Made by a program: the position numbers and the translations under genes
Shown: piece by piece, positions 9,043-18,072 of the stretch
Position numbering within the stretch: position 1 is the first letter of the stretch
Layout: each line of letters starts with the position of its first letter
Notes under the pieces: generated by a model
Database searches by the model: none
Told to the model about the DNA's origin: nothing
Seen by the model: only the letters and a program-made list of their open reading frames with translations
From: Methanosarcina barkeri str. Wiesmoor
GTDB lineage: Archaea; Halobacteriota; Methanosarcinia; Methanosarcinales; Methanosarcinaceae
Direction of reading: 5' to 3'
NCBI RefSeq assembly: GCF_000969985.1
Contig: NZ_CP009526.1
Span: 930,001-994,000, forward strand
DNA length: 64,000 bases

Positions 9043-10116
9043 TCAGAAATATTTGCCTACGTTTTCTATTGCTTTCACAATAAGGGAAACGCACGCGTCA
9101 ATATCTGCCACATCCAGGACTTCAACAGGTGAATGGATGTATCGTGTGGCTATGCTGACTGTACCTGTAGGGATACCTTCTTTTGTAAGGTGTATTGAGG
9201 TTGCATCGGTTGTGCCTCCCGAACCAACGCCAAGCTGGTAAGGTATCTTATTTTCAGTAGCAGTTTCTTTAAGCCACTTAATAACCTGTGGGTGAGCTAT
9301 AAGGCCTCTTCCGGACGCATCGGCTAATGTAATTACAGGGCCTTTCCCGATTTCCAGGCAAGAATCGGTTTTAGTAATGCCCGGATGGTCTCCAGGAATA
9401 GTTGTGTCAAGGGCAAGCGCAAGGTCTGGAGAAACCCCAAAGGCAGAGGTTCTTGCTCCTTTTAACCCTACCTCTTCCTGGACAGTGCCTACGGCATAGA
9501 CATTTGCTCCAACTTTATGTTTGGAAAGCCGTTTCATAACCTCAATAAGGATAACAACGCCTGCACGGTTGTCAAGGGCTTTTGAAGTTATCTTTCCGTT
9601 TGCCAGAGGCACAAAGTCCCGGTCAATAGAAACTGCCGTACCTATCTCAATTCCAAGGTTCTCAGCATCTTCCCTGTCTTTTGCTCCGATATCGATGAAC
9701 ATATCGTCCAGCTTCACGGGCTTTTTCCTGTCATCCTCTTTCATTACATGAGGAGGCTTGGACCCGATGACTCCGGGAATTGGACCTTTTTTGCCGTGAA
9801 GTACAACTCTCTGGTTAAGAAGGGTCTGGTCAAACCATCCTCCGATCCCGACAAACCTGAGGAAGCCATTATCATCAATATACCTGACCATAAGCCCGAT
9901 TTCATCCATATGGGCAGCCAGCATTATGGAAGGGCCTTTTCCTTTTTTGAGAGCTATTAGGTTTCCCATGCAATCTTTGCGCATGGTATCAACATAGGGT
10001 TCAAGTTCCTTTTCAAGGAGTTTTCGGATGTCGTCCTCAAAGCCTGAGATCCCATGAGCATTGGTGAATTTTTCAAGCAGAGATTTTATTTTTTTAAGGT
10101 TTCCGCCTTTTTCCAT
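9043..10116 (-). CDS. M42-family metallo-aminopeptidase
   Basis: This belongs to the di-metal aminopeptidase family (tetrahedral TET-type, FrvX/YsdC-like) that trims peptides in the cytoplasm. Using the ATG at 10116 the protein has 357 aa. Metal and catalytic residues are all present: AAHMDEIG (His69, Asp71), ALDNRAG (Asp182), TVQEEVG (Glu214, Glu215), ALDTT (Asp237) and a late His in YIHSPVE. The upstream TTG at 10140 is less likely, because AGGAG lies 10 bases before the ATG at 10116 and within the longer version. It is a single gene with a pyrimidine-rich 3' end. Confidence 0.9.
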   Translation of the reverse strand: MEKGGNLKKIKSLLEKFTNAHGISGFEDDIRKLLEKELEPYVDTMRKDCMGNLIALKKGKGPSIMLAAHMDEIGLMVRYIDDNGFLRFVGIGGWFDQTLLNQRVVLHGKKGPIPGVIGSKPPHVMKEDDRKKPVKLDDMFIDIGAKDREDAENLGIEIGTAVSIDRDFVPLANGKITSKALDNRAGVVILIEVMKRLSKHKVGANVYAVGTVQEEVGLKGARTSAFGVSPDLALALDTTIPGDHPGITKTDSCLEIGKGPVITLADASGRGLIAHPQVIKWLKETATENKIPYQLGVGSGGTTDATSIHLTKEGIPTGTVSIATRYIHSPVEVLDVADIDACVSLIVKAIENVGKYF

Positions 10117-10574
10117 TTTCGAATATCTCCTGAATATCAATTAATTTAAAGTTCAAATTGATCTTAATGAGACAAATTATAATTTAATAAGGTTAATTAT
10201 AATTATCCCTTTATTATTTCCCTTTATTATATGTTTTTTTACAAACTCTTTGATAAATGATTTTTTACGATCTTTTTTGATAAGCGGTTCTTTTATAATT
10301 ATTCATTCTAAAGCAATTTTTTTCAAATCCTCTGATTGGCGATTAACCAGGTCATTTATACTTCAGATATACTTCAGATATACTTCAGATATTCTTAATA
10401 TCAACAAATTTTATACTGTTCGCTATTCAAGTATTCAGAATTAATCTGTTATTTTTATTTCTGACAAAAGGGCTCAAGATTAATTTCAAATGGAAATGGG
10501 AAACTTTTCAGAAGCTGTAAGGACAGAAACATTAAAATCCCTTCAGGTTTATTGAGGACTCAGGTGAAAATCAT
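10117..10574. other. Divergent intergenic region with a short tandem repeat
   Basis: This AT-rich spacer lies between the minus-strand peptidase and plus-strand prefoldin genes. It contains three perfect tandem copies of the 11-bp unit ATACTTCAGAT at 10358-10390. No ORF with a credible ribosome-binding site was seen. Promoters for both genes must lie here, but no single TATA box stands out. Confidence 0.4.
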
Positions 10575-10928
10575 ATGACTGCAGAATTACCTCCTCAAAT
10601 TCAGAATCAGATAGCACAGCTTCAGCAAATACAGCAGCAGATACAGGCTCTGGCTATGCAAAAATCACAGGTTGAAGCTATGCAAAAAGAGTCCAAGATG
10701 GCTCTTGACGAGCTAGGAAGACTCGCTGACGACGCAGTAGTCTATCGTAATGTAGGGGAGTTAGTAATAAAAACGAGCAAGGAAGAGTCCATTACAAAAC
10801 TGAAAGACAGGGAAGAAACACTCTCACTCAGGCTTCAATCCATATCCAGGCAGGAAGAAAGGCTCACATCTCGATTTAAACAGCTTCAGGAGCAGATTCA
10901 GCAGGCCTTAGGACCCAGGGCACAATAA
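10575..10928 (+). CDS. pfdB: Prefoldin beta subunit
   Basis: This is a subunit of the hexameric archaeal prefoldin (two alpha, four beta), a jellyfish-shaped holdase that hands unfolded proteins to the thermosome. The 117-aa protein fits the family length. It has N- and C-terminal Gln-rich coiled coils (residues about 8-45 and 78-112) flanking the beta-hairpin region VVYRNVGELVIKTSKEE, which is typical of the beta type. The ATG follows AGGTGA at 7-base spacing. It lies 138 bp upstream of a DHH-family gene on the same strand, a pairing that suggests cotranscription. Confidence 0.93.
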   Translation: MTAELPPQIQNQIAQLQQIQQQIQALAMQKSQVEAMQKESKMALDELGRLADDAVVYRNVGELVIKTSKEESITKLKDREETLSLRLQSISRQEERLTSRFKQLQEQIQQALGPRAQ

Positions 10929-11066
10929 TTTTATTTTTCATTCCAGCATAAAGGAATATTAAATAAAGTATAGCTTTGCCAAAAGTCATAAAAGACCATG
11001 CAAAAATCTCAAAATTCTTGAATCCAGGGAGATCAATGCCTGTAAAAACGATAGCCAGAGTGGACA

Positions 11067-12074
11067 ATGGAAGTTGATGAAGCGGAGTTTTTCAACCGGC
11101 TCCTTGACTATCGGAATATTTTGTATTTGTGCCACCGGAATGCAGATCCGGACGCGGTTAGCAGTGCTTTTGCCCTTTCCGAAGCTATTGGAGGCACTGT
11201 CGGACTTGTGGACGGCTGTAACCGTGTAGCTGCTGTGCTTATAGATAGACTTGACATTGAAGTTGTGGATAAACCCAATCCGGCTGATTATGGTTTTGTC
11301 GTTGTGGTTGATACCTCCACAAAAGCGCAATTAAATGATCTGGAGCTTACCAGGTATTGCGTGATCGATCACCATACAACTACTGCTCTGACAGAAAATG
11401 CCGAATTCTTCCTGCACAGGAACAGTACTTCTACCGTAGAAATAGTTTACAATATCTTAAAAGCAATGGGAGCACCTATTAACCGGCGGGTGGGGATAGG
11501 GATGCTCACAGGAATCGTAACGGATACCGGGCATTTCAAACATGCATCGGCAGCTACGTTCCGAACAGTCTCAAAAATCATAGAGAACAGCGGCGTTGAG
11601 TATGGGGAAGTGCTGGACCTTATGGCTGCTACCCCACAGGATATTTCCATGCGTATAGCTATCCTGAAAGCCGCAAGCCGTGTCGAGCTCGATAGGGTGC
11701 AGGATATGTTGATAGCATCTTCCCATGTCAGCTCTTTCGGAGGATCTGCATCTTCCATGCTCATTAATATCGGCGCAGATATTGCTTTTGTTGGTACATC
11801 CAAAGGTGAAAGCGTCAGGATAAGTGCAAGAGCAAAGCGTGATGCCGTAAATGCCGGGGTTAACCTTGGACAGCTAATGGAAGATGTAAGTAACGAATAC
11901 AACGGCACAGGCGGTGGACATTCCGGAGCTGCCGGAATCGATGTGATCGGTGACATGAAAGAAGTGCTGGATAAATGCAAGGAAAGAACAAAGAAAATTC
12001 TTGAAGCTTCTCTTGGAGGAACGTCAAAAGAGATCTCTTTTGAGGATAATATCGAAGAGTTTGAAAATGAGTGA
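11067..12074 (+). CDS. DHH-family phosphoesterase (RecJ / nanoRNase-like)
   Basis: The 335-aa protein has a DHH domain and a C-terminal DHHA1 domain. Visible metal-binding motifs are HRNADPDA (residues 23-30), VVVDTST (about 76-82) and the signature VIDHHTT (about 99-105). The DHHA1 substrate-binding motif is GTGGGHSGAAG (about 291-301). The family includes nanoRNases, pAp phosphatases and archaeal RecJ-like (GAN) nucleases, and the exact substrate is not decidable here. An in-frame TAG at 11052-11054 makes the ATG at 11067 the first possible ATG start. A 13-codon ORF with its own AGGGAG site (11036-11077) overlaps this start and might act as a leader. Confidence 0.85.
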   Translation: MEVDEAEFFNRLLDYRNILYLCHRNADPDAVSSAFALSEAIGGTVGLVDGCNRVAAVLIDRLDIEVVDKPNPADYGFVVVVDTSTKAQLNDLELTRYCVIDHHTTTALTENAEFFLHRNSTSTVEIVYNILKAMGAPINRRVGIGMLTGIVTDTGHFKHASAATFRTVSKIIENSGVEYGEVLDLMAATPQDISMRIAILKAASRVELDRVQDMLIASSHVSSFGGSASSMLINIGADIAFVGTSKGESVRISARAKRDAVNAGVNLGQLMEDVSNEYNGTGGGHSGAAGIDVIGDMKEVLDKCKERTKKILEASLGGTSKEISFEDNIEEFENE

Positions 12075-12083
12075 GTTCTCAAG

Positions 12084-12230
12084 TAAAAGGAGGTTTCATT
12101 TTTCTGAATATAGTCAAAAGAGGTTCATTTTTCTGAATATAGTCAAAAGAGGTTCATTTTTCTGAATATAGTCAAAAGAGGTTCATTTTTCTGAATGTAA
12201 TCAAAAGAGGTTCATTCTTCAGAATATACT
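12084..12230 (+). repeat. 29-bp tandem repeat, about five copies
   Basis: The unit AAAAGAGGTTCATTTTTCTG followed by AATATAGTC repeats at 12115, 12144, 12173 and 12202. A slightly longer first copy starts at 12084, and the last copies are more diverged. It begins 10 bp after the DHH gene stop, so it would lie in that gene's 3' end. The T-rich part of each unit could contribute to transcription termination. Confidence 0.85.
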
Positions 12231-12794
12231 TCAAAAATCCCTTAATTCATATATACTTGAAATCTTATTTTGTCTCATAAGACCAGAGTTCGACAACTAT
12301 ATCCGATAACTGAATCTGGTAACTAAATCCGGTAACTGAATACGGTAATTGAATCGTAACTGAATACGGTAATTGAATCCGGTAATTATAGAATTTATCG
12401 GCATGAGTAAAACTGCCGAATTATCATGAGATTTATATCTAATTACTCGATGAACTTTATCTCTTTATGCATCCAGCTTTCAGGTTTACTTTAAAAATCT
12501 TTTTTCGGCCTAACAGCTAATATTTATATGAGAATCTAGCTTAAACTTCATGTTAATCCAGCTAATCTTCATATTATATCTGCCGGAAGTATATCTCCGT
12601 TGAAATTAATAAACTTAAAAATAATAAACTCCGTAGTAAGAAAGCAATCGGAGTAATAAAGCAATATTAGAGAGATAAAGAGAACCGAAATATGACCTTA
12701 AAGCGGCATGAAATGAGATGTGCAGGAAAAAAGCTAGAAAATATCGGGCCTGATATCGAGAGCCCAGAACATAAGATATACAGAGTGTGAAAAA
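12231..12794. other. AT-rich intergenic region with degenerate repeats
   Basis: From about 12298 to 12391 a degenerate 12-14 bp unit of the form AACTGAATCCGGT recurs about seven times. The rest shows no credible ORF or structured RNA. The promoter of the downstream CoA-ligase gene presumably lies in the final 200 bp. Confidence 0.4.
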
Positions 12795-14099
12795 ATGCCA
12801 GAATACTGGGATCCTGAGATAGAGACAATGCCTGTAGAGGATTTGAATAAGCTGCAGGAAGAAAAGTTGAAGCAACTTGTACATTATGTGTATGAAAACT
12901 CTCCTTTTTACAGAAAAAAGTTTGATGAACACGGGGTTAAGCCGGAAGACATCCAAACTCTTGAAGATATCAGAAAGTTACCTTTTACAGTTAAGCAGGA
13001 TCTCAGAGATACCTATCCAACTGGTATGTTTTGCGTCCCTAACTCAAAACTCACTCGTTTCCACGCTTCTTCAGGTACGACAGGCAAACCTATAGTCGTA
13101 GGGTATACTCAGAATGACATTGATGAATGGGCAGAATCTCTCGCGAGAGGATTTACTTCTGTCGGACTGAAGAAAAATGACATCCTTCAAGTAAGTTACG
13201 GCTATGGGCTTTTTACAGGCGGGCTTGGTGCCCATTACGGAAGCGAAAAATTGGGTGCAACCGTACTTCCTACAAGCTCCGGAAACACCGAGCGCCAGCT
13301 TGAGCTTATGAGAGACCTTGATGTCACTGCTATAGCCTGCACGCCTTCTTACTTCCTTTATCTGATCGAGACTGCAAGGAAAGAAGGTATTAGTATCAGG
13401 GATGACACTAGATTAAAGATGGGATTTTTCGGGGCCGAGCCCTGGTCCGAAGAACTCAAAAAACGTATAGAAGACGAATCCGGAATTAAAGCTATTGATA
13501 TTTACGGAACGTCGGAAATGAGCGGTCCTCTCTTTACCGAATGCTCAGAACAGTGCGGGATTCATATCTGGGCAGACAAATTCCTTGTCGAGATTATTAA
13601 TCCCGAAACAGATGAGCCTGTTCCTGATGGCGAAATTGGAGAACTCGTAATCACGACTCTCAATAAAGAAGCTCTTCCTCTAATCCGCTACAGAGTAAGG
13701 GATCTTACACGAAAGCTCTCGGAGCCCTGCATGTGCGGAAGAACACATCCCAGGATTACACGCATTAGCGGGCGTTCGGATGATATGATTATCGTGCGCG
13801 GTATCAATGTGTTCCCAGGACAGGTAGAATCGGTCCTTATGAAGATTCCTGAAGTAGGGAACCATTTCATGATCATTGTAGACAGGATTGGACCCCTTGA
13901 CTCCATGAAAGTCCAGATCGAAATGCAGGAGTCTGCTTTTAGCGATAAAATGTCAGACATGATGGCACTTAAAAAGAAGATTTCAAGTGCACTTAAAAGC
14001 GTACTGAATCTCGCAGTCGAGGTGGAGCTAGTGGAGCACGGCTCCCTGCCCCGCTCTGAAGGAAAATCAAAGAAAGTTATCGACAAGCGAAAGATTTGA
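12795..14099 (+). CDS. paaK: Phenylacetate-CoA ligase family AMP-forming enzyme
   Basis: This is an ANL-superfamily acyl-adenylate/CoA ligase. The 434-aa length and sequence fit the PaaK group. The ATP-binding loop SSGTTGKP is at residues 92-99, followed by VSYGYGLFTGG, the AMP-site motif IYGTSEM (about 237-243) and the hinge region SGRSDDMIIVRG. The C-terminal domain ends EGKSKKVIDKRKI. Cys residues in EPCMCG near 312 are common in this group. In methanogens these proteins are usually followed by an ACT-domain protein, as here (441 bp downstream). They are thought to activate aryl acids such as indole-acetate or phenylacetate for reductive amino acid synthesis, though the substrate is inferred. 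A hairpin terminator follows. Confidence 0.85.
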   Translation: MPEYWDPEIETMPVEDLNKLQEEKLKQLVHYVYENSPFYRKKFDEHGVKPEDIQTLEDIRKLPFTVKQDLRDTYPTGMFCVPNSKLTRFHASSGTTGKPIVVGYTQNDIDEWAESLARGFTSVGLKKNDILQVSYGYGLFTGGLGAHYGSEKLGATVLPTSSGNTERQLELMRDLDVTAIACTPSYFLYLIETARKEGISIRDDTRLKMGFFGAEPWSEELKKRIEDESGIKAIDIYGTSEMSGPLFTECSEQCGIHIWADKFLVEIINPETDEPVPDGEIGELVITTLNKEALPLIRYRVRDLTRKLSEPCMCGRTHPRITRISGRSDDMIIVRGINVFPGQVESVLMKIPEVGNHFMIIVDRIGPLDSMKVQIEMQESAFSDKMSDMMALKKKISSALKSVLNLAVEVELVEHGSLPRSEGKSKKVIDKRKI

Positions 14100-14120
14100 A
14101 AGCTTCAAAGAGAGAAAACA

Positions 14121-14162
14121 AAACCTGCAACTATTACTGTCCTGCAGGTTTCACTTTTTTTG
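14121..14162 (+). terminator. Hairpin with T-run after the CoA-ligase gene
   Basis: AAACCTGCA (14121-14129) pairs with TGCAGGTTT (14143-14151), giving nine perfect base pairs with a 13-nt loop. It is followed by TCAC and then a run of eight T. It lies 21 bp after the stop codon and would separate this gene from the ACT-protein gene. Confidence 0.65.
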
Positions 14163-14223
14163 TGGACATTCTCTCAGATTTCTTTTATACTGTTGAACCA
14201 GACGTAACGTAAAGTTCTCATAT

Positions 14224-14290
14224 GTAATATAAAATAGCTAACAACGATGTAATATAAAATAGCTAACAACGATGTAATATAAAATAGCCA
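14224..14290 (+). repeat. 25-bp tandem repeat, 2.7 copies
   Basis: Units of GTAATATAAAATAGCTAACA plus ACGAT start at 14224, 14249 and 14274. The first two are identical and the third is partial with one change. They lie just upstream of TATA-like sequences near 14310 and could affect promoter spacing of the ACT-protein gene. Confidence 0.8.
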
Positions 14291-14540
14291 ATGCAGAAAA
14301 TATTTAAGCGTATATACAAGAACAATATCAGTATATAACACTCTAAATAGACGGTTTACTGCTGAGTTGATTATAACTGGTTATAAGCTTAAAAACTGTA
14401 TGTAAGCTTAAAGTATACATAGAGACTATATTATATTTGACATAGGGACTTATATTATACTCTGGTAAGAAGACTATAAAAAGAAGTAAGAGAGAATAGG
14501 AATAAACAGTATACGGACATAGAACAAGCAATATAAGGAC

Positions 14541-14990
14541 ATGGGTGCTGGAATGGAAGATAAAATTATAAAGCAAATTTCCCTTTTTGCGGAAAATAAA
14601 CCTGGCAGACTTGCAAACGTCGCAAATAAAATGAAAAGCGCCGGCATAAATATCAGGGCATTTACTATTGCCGAGTCAGGAGACTTCGGAATAATCCGCA
14701 TGGTTGTGGACAGATCCGACTATGCTCACAGAATACTCCATGATGCAGGGTTTACCGTTTCCGAAACCAGTGTTCTGGGAATCGAAATGAATGATGTCCC
14801 TGGCAGCATGTCCCGTATTGCAGAAGTGTTTGGAAAAGTCAAGATTAACATTGACTATGCATATGCCTTTGTCACCAGGGATCAGAAAGCCCTTTTAATA
14901 GTTAGGGTCAATGACATTGAAAAGGCAATTAAAACACTTGAAGAAGAAGGTATCAAGCTCATAAGCATGAAGGAACTTGAAAATATCTGA
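14541..14990 (+). CDS. Tandem ACT-domain protein
   Basis: The 149-aa protein is built of two ACT domains (about residues 8-75 and 78-145). The first opens ISLFAENKPGRLANVANKMK and the second reads VLGIEMNDVPGSMSRIAEVF. ACT pairs bind amino acids or similar ligands and regulate partner enzymes. This type is typically encoded beside PaaK-like ligases and indolepyruvate oxidoreductases, and here it follows such a ligase. Two starts are possible: ATG at 14541 (AAGGAC just upstream, rather close) or ATG at 14553, which begins MEDKIIKQ. The second fits the domain boundary. The regulatory role is inferred from the family. Confidence 0.82.
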   Translation: MGAGMEDKIIKQISLFAENKPGRLANVANKMKSAGINIRAFTIAESGDFGIIRMVVDRSDYAHRILHDAGFTVSETSVLGIEMNDVPGSMSRIAEVFGKVKINIDYAYAFVTRDQKALLIVRVNDIEKAIKTLEEEGIKLISMKELENI

Positions 14991-15230
14991 TTTTAACGAA
15001 AAAACGGACTTTCCCAAACAAGCGTTTTTAGAGAAAAACGAAATGATCCAGAATCTGACGCATTTGTGCTCCTGGGATTCTGGAGATACTTCTTTTTATA
15101 GCTTCTGGCTTCAGGACAAAACCTTAATAAGAGGGTTTATAGTCTGCAACACTTCTTTGAGATTCTAACCGGATAAATAGATATACGTGATAAATATAAA
15201 AACTACAAATAAAAATAGAACAAGAAAAAA

Positions 15231-15617
15231 TTGCCAGAGGAACAGGTTACCGGTTTGACTACAATGATGGAAAATAAAACTAACTTACAGGAGAACGCAC
15301 AAAACTCCTTGAAAAATAAACTTGGTGGAGTCCATACTACAATTATTGGGGGAAGGGCTGGTAAAAAACTTGTAAAGCTTGTAAGCCAGCACCCTGAAGT
15401 AAAAAAGGTAATCCCAACCGTAATTTCCGTAAAAGGCATTGCAGGAGGCAGCCTTACTGGAAAAGTACTGCGTGCGGATGCGAGAGGGAACTTGAGGCTA
15501 TTGCTCTCTGAAGGCAGGAGTTTTCAGGAAATAAGACTGGTAACAACAGTTGGGACCGCTGAAGAGGGAGATAGAATTATGGATGAACTGAACGAAATCT
15601 TGAAAACTGCCTTCTGA
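15231..15617 (+). CDS. DUF2103-like small conserved protein
   Basis: The 128-aa protein has the core GGVHTTIIGGRAGKKLVKL, then HPEVKKVIPTVISVKG, then a basic patch around KVLRADARGNLRLLL. It ends in a short alpha/beta segment. From memory this resembles the DUF2103 family of predicted metal-binding proteins in methanogens. The function is unknown. It may start at the TTG at 15231 or at an ATG at 15264 or 15267. Neither has a convincing ribosome-binding site, and conservation seems to begin only at about residue 28. It sits 23 bp upstream of the methanogenesis marker 12 gene and is probably cotranscribed with it. Confidence 0.65.
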   Translation: MPEEQVTGLTTMMENKTNLQENAQNSLKNKLGGVHTTIIGGRAGKKLVKLVSQHPEVKKVIPTVISVKGIAGGSLTGKVLRADARGNLRLLLSEGRSFQEIRLVTTVGTAEEGDRIMDELNEILKTAF

Positions 15618-15640
15618 GGCGTTAAAGGAGAGACAGGTAA

Positions 15641-16618
15641 TTGGCCTTTATAGGGATTGATCATGGCACAACTGCAATGCGTTTTGCTCTCATAGAAGGG
15701 GAAAGTACCCATACCTTTGAACTTGAGAGGGCTGAGGCAGCAGCCATGTCCGAAAATGAAATTTTGACCTCGCTTGAGGAGCATTTTGGAATTCGGCGTG
15801 AGACAATCAACCTTATTGCACTGACGTACTCGATGGGTGATGGTTTTTCCACAATTAAGGATGTCAGGAACCTTGAAGGAAGAGGGCTCAAGAGTATTGA
15901 AGGAGCGGGAAAAAAGACAGGAGGAGGCACAAGAGTTTTTGATGCCATCCGGCACTCGGGAGTTCCGGCAATAGCAATCCCTGGCCTTCATACGGAAAGC
16001 AAGGTAGATCCAAGAATGAAGGTATTTTCCCATCTTACAAGTCCCGAGAAACTGGGAATTGCTTACCACATTCTGTGCCTTGGTTATAATAACTTCGTGG
16101 TTTCCGATATAAGTTCAAACACTGTTACTCTTGCCATTGCCGACAGGAAGGTAATTGGAGCAATCGATGCTTGCATATTTGCCCCAGGTGTTCATCACGG
16201 ACCCCTTGACCTGCAAGCTATCAGGGATGTAGATAACGGATACCGCACCGCCAACAAGGCTTTTATGGAAGCCGGAGCTTTGAAAATGACTCCCTATAAA
16301 GATAGGGACGAATTGCTTCTTGCAGCCGAAGATGAAGAAAGTCCTGCTCTCCTGGCCCTTGATACTATTTCGCTGTTTGCAGCCATGGAAATTGCATCAA
16401 TGCAGCTTCTTCTTAAGGACTATGAAACAATCGGAGAGGTTTTTCTTGCGGGATCCGTAGGCGAATTTGAATATGTGCAGAAAAAAATCCGTGCACATCT
16501 GGGGCAAGAATGTCAGTGTCTTGGAAAGTGGCATGCTGCAATAGGCTGTGCTGAGATCGCACGGGATGTTTTTGCAGGAGAGAAAGAAATCCTTGGTGTA
16601 GAAGTTAACTACCCTTAA
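15641..16618 (+). CDS. Methanogenesis marker protein 12
   Basis: The 325-aa protein begins FIGIDHGTTAMRFALIE, the phosphate-1 signature of the ASKHA (acetate kinase/Hsp70/actin) fold. A later nucleotide-site-like glycine motif is VFLAGSVGEFEYV (about 267-279). Overall it matches the family known as putative methanogenesis marker 12, which is present in methanogens and has no proven biochemical role. A kinase or ATPase function, possibly in cofactor or enzyme maturation, is only suggested by the fold. It starts with TTG after GGAG at 10-base spacing and follows the DUF2103-like gene by 23 bp. The downstream NYN gene converges on it with a 39-bp gap. Confidence 0.85.
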   Translation: MAFIGIDHGTTAMRFALIEGESTHTFELERAEAAAMSENEILTSLEEHFGIRRETINLIALTYSMGDGFSTIKDVRNLEGRGLKSIEGAGKKTGGGTRVFDAIRHSGVPAIAIPGLHTESKVDPRMKVFSHLTSPEKLGIAYHILCLGYNNFVVSDISSNTVTLAIADRKVIGAIDACIFAPGVHHGPLDLQAIRDVDNGYRTANKAFMEAGALKMTPYKDRDELLLAAEDEESPALLALDTISLFAAMEIASMQLLLKDYETIGEVFLAGSVGEFEYVQKKIRAHLGQECQCLGKWHAAIGCAEIARDVFAGEKEILGVEVNYP

Positions 16619-16657
16619 AAAAGTGAGAACAGAATATCAAAAAAGGACAGGCATAAA

Positions 16658-17242
16658 TCAGGTCTTTTCTATGGATTCTTCATACATACTGTCCTGATAT
16701 TCCGATGCATCAATTTTTCTTTCACCTGACCCCATTCCATCGGACTCATCATAACTGCTCATTCTGTCTTTCTTCATAAGAATAACATAGTCCGCAGAAT
16801 TCTTTAACGCTGTGGAAAAACCGGGTTCAACTCCAAAAATGATAGTTTCTTTGCCGTGCTCATTTGCTTTGTTCAACAGCGGCTTGAAGTCAGCGTCCCT
16901 TGTAACGATTGCAAGAGTATCAATATTAGGATTATATACTAACTCCATGCCCTCTACTGCGAGGCGCACATCAACATCGCTCGAACAAATTATAGGTTCA
17001 AGTCCATGATTTTCGATAGCTTCCACAAGCTTGTCAGAGGCGTACTGGTTAAGAAAAACGCGCCCGATTTTGATATTCCCATAATCTTTCAGGACGTCCC
17101 TTATCTCCTCAAGATTTACATCAAATTCTTTTCTGAGAATATTCGGGCCATCCACTAAAAGTCCTATTTTCCGCCTGCCAACTTCTTTTTTCGAGCGGAG
17201 GTATTTTGATATTGAGTCGATTCCGCTTTTTACAGGTTTCAT
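16658..17242 (-). CDS. NYN-domain (PIN-like) protein, TIGR00288 type
   Basis: This protein of about 194 aa contains a NYN nuclease-like domain. GLLVDGPNILRKEF holds the first acidic residue, and VTRDADFKPLLNKANEHGK holds the paired acidic residues of the active site. A ladder such as DVDVRLAVEGMELV completes the PIN-like fold. Family members are predicted RNases in RNA processing or turnover, with no known substrate. The ATG at 17242, preceded by GAGG at 9-base spacing, is preferred over the TTG two codons upstream. The C-terminal 30 residues are acidic and low in complexity. It converges with the methanogenesis marker 12 gene. Confidence 0.8.
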   Translation of the reverse strand: MKPVKSGIDSISKYLRSKKEVGRRKIGLLVDGPNILRKEFDVNLEEIRDVLKDYGNIKIGRVFLNQYASDKLVEAIENHGLEPIICSSDVDVRLAVEGMELVYNPNIDTLAIVTRDADFKPLLNKANEHGKETIIFGVEPGFSTALKNSADYVILMKKDRMSSYDESDGMGSGERKIDASEYQDSMYEESIEKT

Positions 17243-17649
17243 TATCAATGTCCTCTGTGATCTTACAGTTCACGGAACCTGTACCTTATTTGTTTGCGCC
17301 ATATGATCATACAGCACTAACTCTGGGGGAAGCTACACTTCCAGCAGCCCTCCAATCTGCCGATACAGAGTTTATGCTTCCGCGATCAGTTTTTGAGGTT
17401 TAAAGTTCCGAATTTCTAAGATTTATATCTTGATACCGCAATTTTGCATTCAATCCGATGATACCTTATATCTGCTTTTTGTAGTAAAACATTTGCATAT
17501 TAAGGCAATCAAAGTTTGCAACTCTATCCTTCTATAAACGACTGGATTAAAACACCTGAGAATCTTCTTGTGAACATAGAGGAAGAAACTCCGGCAGAAC
17601 AAAAATCCCGATCTATAAAATGTAGATCTATAAAACGTATTAATTTTAT
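17243..17649. other. Intergenic region on the minus-strand side
   Basis: This is 400 bp between the NYN gene start and the end of the next minus-strand gene. A small hairpin (CTGGAAG..CTTCCCCCAG on the minus strand, near 17330-17350) and AT-rich promoter-like stretches are visible. No ORF with a credible ribosome-binding site was found. Confidence 0.35.
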
Positions 17650-18072
17650 TTATAAATTGTTGGAAAAGGGTCCCTTTTTTACTTCCCGAATAACGTATGG
17701 TGATTCCTTGAGTTCAAAAATGTTTTCCGTTCTTCTTCCTTTTTTGCGCCTGAGGTACTGGATTTCTCCAAGCTTCTCCAGGAAAGCCTCATAAACTTCC
17801 ATGAACTGCTCAAACTCCGGGTCAGTAAGCTCTATCACTCCTTCCCTTCCCGCAAGCCAGTCATAGACTTGGAGAAGATTAATTTCTCTTACCCTTTTCA
17901 GATTTTCATCTTCAGGTTTTTTTTCAAAGTACAGGGTCTTTTTCAACTCTGGGGACCAGGCTGCAAATAGTCTCCTGATATTCAAAATCAGGATAGGAAT
18001 TTTCTCTCCTGGCTCGGGTTTCGGATAGTAGTATGTGCCCTCTAGAAGGTCATTTCCTTCCAGAGTTACCAC
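17650..18072 (-). CDS. Unrecognised acidic/basic soluble protein after rhomboid gene
   Basis: This 140-aa soluble protein has no family I can name. It has a Pro-rich start (YYYPKPEPGEKIPIL), a helical middle with INLLQVYDWLAGREGVIEL, and a charged, Lys/Arg-rich end (RRKKGRRTENIFELKE). It begins at a GTG that overlaps the rhomboid stop codon by 7 nt (GTGGTAA), with AGGCAGG just upstream, so translation is very likely coupled to the rhomboid protein. It may be a cytosolic partner of that membrane protease, but only the gene arrangement suggests this. Confidence 0.75.
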   Translation of the reverse strand: MVTLEGNDLLEGTYYYPKPEPGEKIPILILNIRRLFAAWSPELKKTLYFEKKPEDENLKRVREINLLQVYDWLAGREGVIELTDPEFEQFMEVYEAFLEKLGEIQYLRRKKGRRTENIFELKESPYVIREVKKGPFSNNL

